From: Chloroflexota bacterium | GTDB lineage: Bacteria > Chloroflexota > Anaerolineae > Anaerolineales > Villigracilaceae | NCBI GenBank assembly: GCA_016234555.1 | Contig: JACRBJ010000016.1 | Span: forward strand, 25,026-89,025 | Length of the DNA: 64,000 nt | Direction of reading: 5' to 3' | In this document: one piece after another, positions 1 through 7,831 of the stretch | Position numbering within the stretch: position 1 is the first letter of the stretch | Layout of the letters: each line of letters begins with the position of its first letter | The notes under the pieces: generated by a model | The model's input: the letters and a program-made list of their open reading frames with translations, nothing else | The model's database searches: none | Told to the model about the DNA's origin: nothing | Translations under genes and position numbers: made by a program

Positions 1-93
1 CACTTATGGTGTTTAGTGGACTTTATCGGTAATAACCCCCAAACCGATTCTGGGCGCTGATGAATGCAAAAAACGCGGATAACTTCTTCTCAA

Positions 94-1929
94 TCAGCGT
101 AAATTTGCGTGAATCTGCGTCCCGATTTTATTTGAACAGGTATCCTGGCTGATTTTTAAGTTATCCATATCCTCATCTTTAAATTTTGCATAATAAGAAA
201 CATCGGGCAGCAATTCGTAGTTCCCGCCGAAATATTTGTTCATAATGATGCGGAACGTGTTGACGGGAGAAATTCCATCATAGAGCATGTCGCTTCCGCC
301 ATTTGGTAGATAATACGCACTTAGTATACGGTTGCGACGTTCATCCCAAGTCCAGCCGTGATCCCCTTGAACAACGATAATTGGCGGGATTTCAGATTTG
401 ACAATGATGCTTTGCAAAATTTTGGGAAGACTTTTGTTGACGAAAAGAATTTGGTCAAGATAACCCTGTGGCCCTTCAGCTTCGGGCCATCTGAAATCCC
501 CTTCTGCAGTGAACACATACGGTTCATGAGTGATGTACAAATGGGCGTATACGAATTTTTTCCCTGGCATATCGGGAATTTGCTCGAGAATATCCAGATG
601 ATACAGGCTTTTCTGGTATTGTTTATAAAACCGATTGGAGAAAATATCATCCGTGAGAATGAGGCTTTTGAGAAATGAAGGCAGATCATCTGTTGCCCTT
701 TTGTAATGGTCGACATAATCAAGTGCCGGGCGCAAGGCAGTCGTCTCGAGAAAGATGAACAAAAAGTTTTGTGAATCGATTTGTTGTCTATTGGAGTCGC
801 CGGCGAACAGGTCATAGTAGTGGGAGGAATTCACCATGTTGAGGAATTCAAACCGTCCCTTAAAGGTGTACGTTTCATATCCTCTTTCCTTGAATATCCT
901 CATTACAAGATTCTGCTGCAAGTAGGGAATGTAATCATAATAATTGGGGAGGTACTGCTGGTTGGGCGGCAGCTTGTCAAGATAGTTCATGTTCAATGTG
1001 GAGGTCAAGGAAGGAAGTGTTGCATGGTAATTGCTTTGAGTACAGGCGGGAAGGATAAACCCCATTGCCTTCATTTCATTGATGAACTCGGAATTATCGA
1101 AGCCAGTGACTTCCTGCAGGAGGTCAGCCCGACTGTACGCATCCAGAACTATGTAATAGACATCCGGGTCACTTGTCGAAACAGTCGATAGATCTTTTGG
1201 AGTATTTGAGGCCGCTTTGACGCCTGGATGTTGTATCGCCGAAAAAACAACCTGGGATATCGCCATGATGCAAAGTGCGCCCGTCATGACGTTTGCTCCC
1301 TTGGTAAATGCGCCGATGTCCTTCATCTTTGATGCAGTGAAAATTCCGACAACCAGAAGGACGATCCACAAAGCACCCAGTCTGCGGTGGGTTTCCATGA
1401 TTCGTCCAAATCCCTCACCTTCACTCATGATCCCGCTGACATGTCCGTATGAAAAGAATAGAAGAAGAGTAATACTTGTGATTGCGGCAGCCCGCTCCAG
1501 GTTTGAGGGATTTTTTAAATTTGCCAGGATGATTTTTGGCTTTAGAATGTACATTGTGATTGCAGCGAGCGCGGTCATCCATACGGGAAATAGAAAACGA
1601 TGCCTTGCGATATCGTTCAATAATGAATTTTTAAGAACAATGTACGCCATGTAGTACGACACTCCCATGGCAATCACTACGGTGACAACTTTGACAAGTG
1701 CCTTCCATGATGATATCGACGTCCAAAATAGAATGGATAAAAAGGATAGGGCAAACAGCAAAATGATCACAAATGCCGAAATGGTAAATGACGATATGGT
1801 CGCAGAAAAAGTGGTCTGTTTGCTGTTGATGGTGTATAGCGCCAGAACAGGATATGCGCCAAGAAGTAATGTATGAAAAGGTGTTTCCCAGATGCTTATT
1901 TTATTGAACTTTTTTGGAATGGAGGACAT
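94..1929 (-). CDS. Membrane-anchored sulfatase/alkaline-phosphatase-superfamily protein
   Basis: The 611-residue product has about seven hydrophobic segments in its first 240 residues, followed by an extracytoplasmic domain that starts near residue 255 with VLDAYSRADLL, the usual opening metal-binding strand of the alkaline phosphatase/sulfatase superfamily. A second metal motif, QGDHG, lies near residue 530. The layout resembles LtaS/OpgE-like or EptA-like enzymes that modify envelope polymers, but the substrate cannot be read from the sequence. The ATG at 1929 has no clear ribosome binding site. The last codons and the stop run through a 10-nt tandem repeat (95-123), so the native C-terminus may have been replaced. 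Family assignment is fairly sure, function is not. Confidence 0.75.
   Translation of the reverse strand: MSSIPKKFNKISIWETPFHTLLLGAYPVLALYTINSKQTTFSATISSFTISAFVIILLFALSFLSILFWTSISSWKALVKVVTVVIAMGVSYYMAYIVLKNSLLNDIARHRFLFPVWMTALAAITMYILKPKIILANLKNPSNLERAAAITSITLLLFFSYGHVSGIMSEGEGFGRIMETHRRLGALWIVLLVVGIFTASKMKDIGAFTKGANVMTGALCIMAISQVVFSAIQHPGVKAASNTPKDLSTVSTSDPDVYYIVLDAYSRADLLQEVTGFDNSEFINEMKAMGFILPACTQSNYHATLPSLTSTLNMNYLDKLPPNQQYLPNYYDYIPYLQQNLVMRIFKERGYETYTFKGRFEFLNMVNSSHYYDLFAGDSNRQQIDSQNFLFIFLETTALRPALDYVDHYKRATDDLPSFLKSLILTDDIFSNRFYKQYQKSLYHLDILEQIPDMPGKKFVYAHLYITHEPYVFTAEGDFRWPEAEGPQGYLDQILFVNKSLPKILQSIIVKSEIPPIIVVQGDHGWTWDERRNRILSAYYLPNGGSDMLYDGISPVNTFRIIMNKYFGGNYELLPDVSYYAKFKDEDMDNLKISQDTCSNKIGTQIHANLR
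95..123. repeat. Degenerate 10-nt tandem repeat (GCGTRAATYT-like)
   Basis: GCGT recurs at 97, 107 and 117 with similar intervening bases (AAATTT, GAATCT), giving a 10-nt period. It encodes the final residues of the minus-strand sulfatase-like gene and contains its stop. Confidence 0.5.
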
Positions 1930-2004
1930 TGTTGGATTGTGTATTGATTGACGAGTTTGTTGGGATGCATTATTTGGAGTTTTCTCTCCGCTGTTGCCCC
2001 AATT

Positions 2005-2634
2005 TTATCCTCTTAGCGTGTACGCTGCAACCGAAAAGGCATTCGCCACGTTGAACGAACGTTTCTGCCCGCGCATGGGGATGTAAAGGATGTGATCGGC
2101 AAGGTCGAGCAGTTCGGGATCGACCCCCGTCGCTTCATTGCCGACGACAAGCGCTACCCTGTCCGCTTTCATCGTTTTGACCTTCGATAACGCGATTGAC
2201 CTTTTATCCTCTTCCAGCGCCAGGATGGTCCAGCCTTCCTTTTTCAACCCTTTGACCAATTGCACTGCATTGGGATGGTACGACCAGGTGACATACTCCT
2301 CCGCACCGAGCGAAGTCTTTTGCACGGCATCCACCTCGGGCGTGGGCGTGATTCCGCACAGGTAGGCGTGGTTGAATCCGAAACCATCTGCCGAGCGCAG
2401 GATCGAACCCACATTCCACGCCGAGCGGATATTATCCAGCAACACCGCCTTCATCCGCCCTTCCTCAACTCGTTTCCCGCCACTCTTTACTTCCCCGCTC
2501 ACCTCTTTCTTCAACACAACCTCCGTTTCCCCCAAACATTTCGGGCAGCGCACGCCGAAGGCGTGACCCTCTGTCAGCGGGTAGCGCAGGTGACAACTCA
2601 GGCAGACGCGGATTTCAAAATGCAATGCAGTCAT
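2005..2634 (-). CDS. SpoU/TrmH-family RNA 2'-O-methyltransferase with N-terminal zinc ribbon
   Basis: All three SpoU motifs are visible: DNIRSAWNVGSILRSADG, LVVGNEATGV and IPMRGQKRSFNVANAFSVA. The family forms knotted dimers that methylate ribose 2'-OH groups of tRNA or rRNA with S-adenosylmethionine. A short N-terminal segment carries two cysteine pairs (CLSC and CPKC), a probable zinc ribbon that could bind RNA. I chose ATG 2634 over the upstream TTG at 2658. A TATAAT sits on the minus strand at 2647-2642, seven bases before that ATG, which would make the transcript nearly leaderless, although no good -35 is visible. The exact target nucleotide is unknown. Confidence 0.88.
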   Translation of the reverse strand: MTALHFEIRVCLSCHLRYPLTEGHAFGVRCPKCLGETEVVLKKEVSGEVKSGGKRVEEGRMKAVLLDNIRSAWNVGSILRSADGFGFNHAYLCGITPTPEVDAVQKTSLGAEEYVTWSYHPNAVQLVKGLKKEGWTILALEEDKRSIALSKVKTMKADRVALVVGNEATGVDPELLDLADHILYIPMRGQKRSFNVANAFSVAAYTLRG

Positions 2635-2728
2635 AGCTCCGATTATATCCCCCGTCAACCCGTTGCCTCGCCTGAATTGCCCGACTCGTTAAATCACTCG
2701 AATCCCCCATCAAGCGGTAAAATCAAAT

Positions 2729-5700
2729 ATGCAGTCCGTGCACCAACTCGTCCCCGAATTCATCTACCAAAAATATCGCGTTGGCGACTTTTACGGCACG
2801 TTTCAAGGTGCTGCGATGTTTGCCGACCTTTCGGGCTTCTCCACCATGACCGACGTCCTCTCCGTGCATGGCACGCACGGTGCGGAAGTTCTCGCGGACA
2901 TGATGCGCGTGGTCTTCGAGCCGCTGGTGGATGCCGTGTACGCGCAGGGTGGATTTGTCATCGGTTACGCGGGAGATGCCTTCAATGCGATCTTTCCCGT
3001 TAGGCAGGACGGACCCGAAGCCATGAAGCGCTGCCTCGCAGCGGCCTGGACGATGCAAACGCACGCCAAATCCCGTCCGCTGGTCAACACACCCTACGGC
3101 GACTTCCCAATCCGCATCAAAGTTGGCATTGGCTTTGGCGCAACCACCTGGCAGATTTTCAAATCCATCGACGGCAAACGTGCCAGCTACTGGTTCCGCG
3201 GACAGAGTTTGAACGGCGCGGTGGAAGCGGAGGAATCCGCCCATGCGGGCGAGGTGGTGGCTGACCCGATTTCCTACCCCCTGCTTCAGGATGTCGTCTC
3301 GGTTGTCGTTCCGCTGGCGAATTACTTTTTGCTGGAGGAGATTCGTGAAACGGAGTTGCCGGCGTCTTTGACCGTTTCCCCGCCCAAGCCTGTAGACGAC
3401 CTCGTCGAGGTTTTCTTCGCCGAAGCAGTCACCAAGCTTCCGATTGCGGGCGAGTTCCGTCAGGCGGTGAATCTTTTTATCGACATCCCCGCCAATATTT
3501 CGGACGCGGCTCTCATCAGGCCGTTCATGGAAACTGTCTATCTTTTGCAGGAACAATACGGCGGATTCTTCCTCCGCCCCGACCTCGGCGACAAGGGCTT
3601 CAACCTGCTGATGTTTTGGGGCGCGCCGACCGCCCACGAGAACGACGTGGACCGCGCTCTGAACTTCCTCCTCGAACTTTCGGCGCGGACGGGCATCACC
3701 CTGCGCGCTGGGATTTCCTATCGCCTCGCGTATGCGGGGTTCATTGGCTCGAGCCAGCGTGAGGATTACACCGCCTACGGCTGGGGCGTGAACCTCGCGG
3801 CGCGGATGATGGAAAGCGCGGGGATGGGTGAATACTGGATGGATGAGGAGACAGCCCGCCGCGCCGCAAGGCATTTCAACATCAAACTGTTGGGCGAACA
3901 CAAATTCAAAGGCTTTAAACAGGAACAAAAGGTCTTTACGCTGGTCGGACGCAGGAACCTGACCGAAGCGGTCTATCAAGGACAGTTTGTGGGGCGCGGT
4001 GATGAACTTGCGGCGCTCTCCGAATTTACCGAGCCGCTCAGGCGCGGAGGGTTTGCAGGTGTGCTGCTCTTGAAGGGTGAGGCGGGCATTGGCAAAAGCC
4101 GCCTCGTACATTCCTTCCAGACCTCCGCATATTTTCACGACTTCCCCGCCTATTGGGCAGTCTGCCAGACAGATGAAATCCTGCGCCTGCCGTTCAACCC
4201 CTTTGCAGACTGGTTGAAGAAACGTTTCGAGTTGGTGGAAGGTCAACCTGAAAAGGTCATCCGCGACAGGTTCTCACGCATCCTCCAGCAGTTGGTCGAG
4301 TCCACTCCCGATGCTGAACTTGCCGCTGAGTTGGCTCGTACCAGCTCAGTGTTGGCGGCGCTGGTCAACATCCCCATGCCGGGCTCGCTTTACGAAAGCC
4401 TCGATGCAAAGGGGCGCTACGAAAATACGTTGATTGCGCTGGGTGCTCTTCTGCGCGCCGAAAGCCTGCAAAAGCCACTCGTCCTTTTTTTGGAGGATAC
4501 CCACTGGCTCGACGAAGCCTCAAGCGATTTTCTCTCCCATTTCGTGCGGACCCTGCTGGCTGAAAAACAATACCCGATTGCGATGATCGCCACCCAACGT
4601 CCCGAAGGAGAATCTCCGTGGGCGGCGGATCAAATTCCCGCGCGGGAGATTCGGCTCGACAAGCTGGCTTCGAGGGATTTGTCCCAGCTGGCGGCGGATA
4701 TCCTGTCCCAGCCAGTTTCTGATTCCCTTTTGGCTTTGCTCGACTCCCGTGCCGAGGGCAACCCATTTTTCGCGGAACAAATCCTGCGCTATCTGTCAGA
4801 GCAAAATGCGCTGGTTTTGGATGCCGACGGGAAATACTTTGCCAAAGCAGGAGTTGGGACTTCCCTGCCAACCGACGTGCGTTCCGTGCTGGTTGCCCGC
4901 CTCGACCGCCTGACCCGGCAGGTGCGGGAGATGGTGCAGACCGCCTCGGTGCTTGGGCGCGAGTTCGAGGTGCGCATCCTGGGCGAGATGCTACGCGCCG
5001 ACCGCGAGTTTTCAAGTCATCTGACGCAGGCGGAAAATGCCGACATCTGGACCGCCCTGAGCGAGATCGCATACATCTTCCGTCATGCCCTGCTGCGGGA
5101 TGCGGCGTACTCGATGCAGCTGCTGGCGCGTCAGCGTGAATTGCACGGGCTGGCGGTCTCAGCCATGGAAACGGTCTACCGCGACGACCTCGAAGCGCAC
5201 TATGGCGAACTGGCTTATCACGCCGAAAAGGCGTACCTGCGCGAAAAGGCGCTTCGCTACCTGACTTTGGCGGGGAAGCTTGCTCTTGGCGTTTACCAAA
5301 ACCAGCGGGCAATCGATTATTTCACCCGCGCCTTGGCGTTTGTGCCCGATGACGATTTGCAGACGAGATTCGAAATCCTACTCGAACGTGCCGAGGCGTA
5401 TAGTCGGGTCAGTGAATTCGATGCCCAGTTGCGGGACCTCGATGTGTTGGAGGAACTGGCAAATCAGTTGATGCTTGATAAATTGCTTGGACTCGCGTTT
5501 TCCAAGCGTTCCCATTATTTTAATTCTCTCGGTAATTATCACAATGCTCTCATGTATGCGGACAAGGCGGTAATACATTCCCGTATGGCGCAGGATGGTT
5601 CCACTTTGCTTGCCTCATATTCGGTAAAGCAAACTGCACTGATGCGCCTCGGTCAAACAGGGGAAGCCGTGCAACAAGGGGAACAGGCGCTGAAATTTGC

Positions 5701-6661
5701 CAAACAGATTGGAGACCGGCATGGCGAAGCGGTTGCGCTCACCGTTCTAGGGCTGATAGCCGTGGAGAATGAAGGTCCAGCCAGCGCCCGGCTTTATCAT
5801 GAACAGGCGCTCACTATTTCACGCGAAATAAAAGACCGTTATCTTGAAGCCAAGATATTGAACAACCTTGCAAATGCGGTTGTGTCTCTGGGAGATATTC
5901 CTGCTGCGCAGGATTATTACTCCGAATCTTTTTCAATTTTTCATGAGCATGGGGATTTGTCTGGAAAAGGTTTGATTCTGAGTAACCTTGGGTGGCTGGC
6001 GGGGATATTGGGGAATTATCCCGCTGCAAGGGAATATTATGAACGCTGTCTGCCGATTTTGAGCAAAATCGGGAGCCGCATGGAGGAGATGTATGCATAT
6101 CTCAACTTGAGTGCAATCGAAATTGCCCAGGGATTTTCGCAGGCGGCCCTGGACTGGCTTGAAAAAGCCTTCAGATTATCTGTGAACATTGGGGAGCAGG
6201 CAGCAACAGGTTGGGCGTATTTTTACGCCGGGTATGCACATTTGCTCAACGGTACATTCGACCTGGCTGTCCAGTCATTTTTAAAAAGTATTGATATCCG
6301 TGCCCAGCTTGTTTCTCCGGTGTTGGCAATGGAAGCCCGGGCAGGGTTGTGTAAGGCTTACCAGAAATCGGGAAATTTGCATGCGGCAAAAAATGAAGCT
6401 GGTCAAGTAATGGACTATATCGAGGAGAACAGAACTTTGGAAGGCATGGAAGAACCCCTGCTTGCCTTCCTTTCCGTGATTGAAGCGCTTGTGGAAGCCG
6501 AAGACCCGCGCTCCGGGGTTGTTTTGCGCTACGCAACCCAATTTTTGGAAACGCAGGTCTCGAAACTACGTTCACAGGAAGCCCGCCATAACTTTGTCGA
6601 AAATGTTCCCTGGCGACGGCGAATACAACAAATGGCAAGAGAGAAAGGATTGATCCCGTAA
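2729..6661 (+). CDS. Soluble-adenylyl-cyclase-like protein: two cyclase domains, AAA/NACHT-type ATPase, TPR array
   Basis: The 1310-residue protein opens with a class III cyclase domain carrying both metal aspartates (FADLSGFS, D33; YAGDAFNAIF, D83). A second cyclase domain at about 255-400 carries the Asn-Arg pair in GVNLAARMMES. Together they make one complete composite active site, as in mammalian ADCY10-type soluble cyclases. Next comes a P-loop ATPase with GEAGIGKS near 450 and Walker B LVLFLEDTHW near 588, then tetratricopeptide-like repeats from about 860 to 1240. The likely product is cAMP, made in response to a signal sensed by the ATPase/TPR part. It runs divergently from the methyltransferase gene and ends directly against the stop of the next minus-strand gene. 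No signal sequence is visible. Confidence 0.85.
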   Translation: MQSVHQLVPEFIYQKYRVGDFYGTFQGAAMFADLSGFSTMTDVLSVHGTHGAEVLADMMRVVFEPLVDAVYAQGGFVIGYAGDAFNAIFPVRQDGPEAMKRCLAAAWTMQTHAKSRPLVNTPYGDFPIRIKVGIGFGATTWQIFKSIDGKRASYWFRGQSLNGAVEAEESAHAGEVVADPISYPLLQDVVSVVVPLANYFLLEEIRETELPASLTVSPPKPVDDLVEVFFAEAVTKLPIAGEFRQAVNLFIDIPANISDAALIRPFMETVYLLQEQYGGFFLRPDLGDKGFNLLMFWGAPTAHENDVDRALNFLLELSARTGITLRAGISYRLAYAGFIGSSQREDYTAYGWGVNLAARMMESAGMGEYWMDEETARRAARHFNIKLLGEHKFKGFKQEQKVFTLVGRRNLTEAVYQGQFVGRGDELAALSEFTEPLRRGGFAGVLLLKGEAGIGKSRLVHSFQTSAYFHDFPAYWAVCQTDEILRLPFNPFADWLKKRFELVEGQPEKVIRDRFSRILQQLVESTPDAELAAELARTSSVLAALVNIPMPGSLYESLDAKGRYENTLIALGALLRAESLQKPLVLFLEDTHWLDEASSDFLSHFVRTLLAEKQYPIAMIATQRPEGESPWAADQIPAREIRLDKLASRDLSQLAADILSQPVSDSLLALLDSRAEGNPFFAEQILRYLSEQNALVLDADGKYFAKAGVGTSLPTDVRSVLVARLDRLTRQVREMVQTASVLGREFEVRILGEMLRADREFSSHLTQAENADIWTALSEIAYIFRHALLRDAAYSMQLLARQRELHGLAVSAMETVYRDDLEAHYGELAYHAEKAYLREKALRYLTLAGKLALGVYQNQRAIDYFTRALAFVPDDDLQTRFEILLERAEAYSRVSEFDAQLRDLDVLEELANQLMLDKLLGLAFSKRSHYFNSLGNYHNALMYADKAVIHSRMAQDGSTLLASYSVKQTALMRLGQTGEAVQQGEQALKFAKQIGDRHGEAVALTVLGLIAVENEGPASARLYHEQALTISREIKDRYLEAKILNNLANAVVSLGDIPAAQDYYSESFSIFHEHGDLSGKGLILSNLGWLAGILGNYPAAREYYERCLPILSKIGSRMEEMYAYLNLSAIEIAQGFSQAALDWLEKAFRLSVNIGEQAATGWAYFYAGYAHLLNGTFDLAVQSFLKSIDIRAQLVSPVLAMEARAGLCKAYQKSGNLHAAKNEAGQVMDYIEENRTLEGMEEPLLAFLSVIEALVEAEDPRSGVVLRYATQFLETQVSKLRSQEARHNFVENVPWRRRIQQMAREKGLIP

Positions 6662-7048
6662 TTACGGAGACCGTCCGGTGCCGGGATCGCCATCGGTCAA
6701 CTCGAAGGTATTGTTTTTGATTTCGCCTTCGTAATAATATGGCTCTCCCTTGCTGTCGATGATGACAAGGTGTGATTTTTCCAGGTCAGGAATCGCGACA
6801 TAGTACTTTTCCTTGATGACCTGTCCATTCTTCTTGATGATGAAATTGTTGAACCAGCGGATGGGATTCCCATCTGGCATCTTTTCGGGCAAACCGTCCA
6901 CGCTGAGCTTTTCGACGTCGTAATCGCCATCCCCCGTAACCTCGATCTCGATGTCAGACTCGGATGCCTTGTCCTTCTCGATTTTGTACTTCCTGGGATT
7001 GATTTTCTCCTTTTTAACCTTTCCCGGGACAACGACTTTCTTTTCCAT
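6662..7048 (-). CDS. Small charged hypothetical protein
   Basis: The 128-residue product is rich in Lys, Glu and Asp, has no signal peptide or membrane segment, and matches no family I recognise. Its C-terminal half (WFNNFIIKKNGQ, YYVAIPDLEKSHLVIIDSKG) looks like a small beta-rich domain. AGGAGA stands at a proper distance before the ATG at 7048, which supports translation. The stop abuts the stop of the cyclase gene with no spacer, so the two transcripts must overlap at their 3' ends. It is divergent from the Lys-rich mini-gene at 7216. Confidence 0.6.
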   Translation of the reverse strand: MEKKVVVPGKVKKEKINPRKYKIEKDKASESDIEIEVTGDGDYDVEKLSVDGLPEKMPDGNPIRWFNNFIIKKNGQVIKEKYYVAIPDLEKSHLVIIDSKGEPYYYEGEIKNNTFELTDGDPGTGRSP

Positions 7049-7107
7049 GATCTTCTCCTGATGTATGAAGTTGTGGTTTGGGGTTTGCGGCGCGCTGTAT
7101 TTACAGG

Positions 7108-7139
7108 GGCATTATATGCCGTGCCGGTGATATAATGCC
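7108..7139. promoter_or_regulatory. Inverted repeat holding two divergent -10 elements
   Basis: GGCATTATAT (7108-7117) and ATATAATGCC (7130-7139) are perfect inverted copies. Each contains a TATAAT, one facing the gene at 7048 and one facing the gene at 7216. No good -35 hexamer is visible on either side, so the promoters may need an activator or are weak. Confidence 0.4.
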
Positions 7140-7215
7140 GACAAGTCACGATATTGAAATTATCGGGCTTATACGATTTTTCATCCAAATGATATTCATT
7201 GGAAAGGAGTCAAAC

Positions 7216-7290
7216 ATGGCGAACAAGGAACAAGGAAAAGGCAAGGACAGGGAGAAAAAGAAGAAGAAGAAGGAAAAACCGAAGAAGTAG
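7216..7290 (+). CDS. 24-residue Lys-rich peptide
   Basis: ATG 7216 is preceded by GGAAAGGAG (7201-7209) at a six-base distance, and the frame stops at 7288-7290. The product begins MANKEQGKGKDREK and ends in a run of Lys with a few Glu and Pro, 24 residues in all. A strong terminator follows five bases after the stop. A good ribosome site, its own terminator and a possible promoter argue for a real small gene. A nucleic-acid- or ribosome-associated role is only a guess from the charge. Confidence 0.55.
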   Translation: MANKEQGKGKDREKKKKKKEKPKK

Positions 7291-7294
7291 ACAT

Positions 7295-7328
7295 GATGCC
7301 TCCAGATCGTTTTCGATTTGGAGGCATC
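7295..7328 (+). terminator. Rho-independent terminator after the Lys-rich peptide gene
   Basis: A 15-bp stem (one G-T pair) closes on a TTTT loop and is followed by CTTTATT. Confidence 0.85.
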
Positions 7329-7476
7329 CTTTATTCCCGTAGGGTCAGAGATGAAGCCACCAACCATATGTTCAAAATCCATGAATTCCTGTTAGTATTA
7401 AGATGAGTTGGCGGCGCGAAGTAGGCGGTCGCTGTCGGGTTGTGTTCCTTTGTCAAATTCATAAAAAGGAGAAGCC

Positions 7477-7707
7477 ATGAAAGCGTATGTGATGATCAAG
7501 ATTCGTGCGGGCGAGATCAAAGAGGCGGTTGGACTGCTTCGCAGGATAAAAGGCGTTGCCGAGGCGCACATGACCTTCGGTCCCTATGATGCGGTGGCGG
7601 TTGTGGACGCGGCCGACATCGCCGAAATTGGCGCGATCACCGCGCTCGAAATCCAGCCCATCCCCGGCGTGGAGCAAACTCTGACCTGCCTTGCCGTGGA
7701 CGTGTAG
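7477..7707 (+). CDS. Stand-alone Lrp/AsnC ligand-binding (RAM) domain protein
   Basis: The 76-residue product is a single alpha/beta RAM domain without the helix-turn-helix of full Lrp/AsnC regulators. It shows the typical AYVMIKI start, the GPYDAVAVV turn and an IPGVEQTLTC end. Such stand-alone domains form ring-like oligomers that bind amino acids or other small ligands and may modulate partner proteins. AAGGAG precedes the ATG by seven bases and a terminator follows, so it is a single-gene unit. It lies just ahead of the purine island, but no functional link is evident. Confidence 0.85.
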   Translation: MKAYVMIKIRAGEIKEAVGLLRRIKGVAEAHMTFGPYDAVAVVDAADIAEIGAITALEIQPIPGVEQTLTCLAVDV

Positions 7708-7727
7708 CTTCACCGTAGCTTGTGTTG

Positions 7728-7758
7728 ACAGGCTGGTCACATGACCAGTCTGTTTTTT
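7728..7758 (+). terminator. Rho-independent terminator
   Basis: ACAGGCTGGTCA (7728-7739) pairs with TGACCAGTCTGT (7742-7753), with one interior mismatch and a T run to 7758. It separates the RAM-domain gene from the AOR-family gene. Confidence 0.85.
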
Positions 7759-7831
7759 ATGCCCTGTGGTATTCTAAACTTCTCCAAGAAAAACTGTCCT
7801 GTTTCTTGAGCCATATCCAAGGAGTGCTTCC

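Noticed and set aside
2723..4246. 507-codon frame antisense to the cyclase gene
   Set aside because: Overlaps the conserved cyclase domains with no family resemblance or ribosome site.
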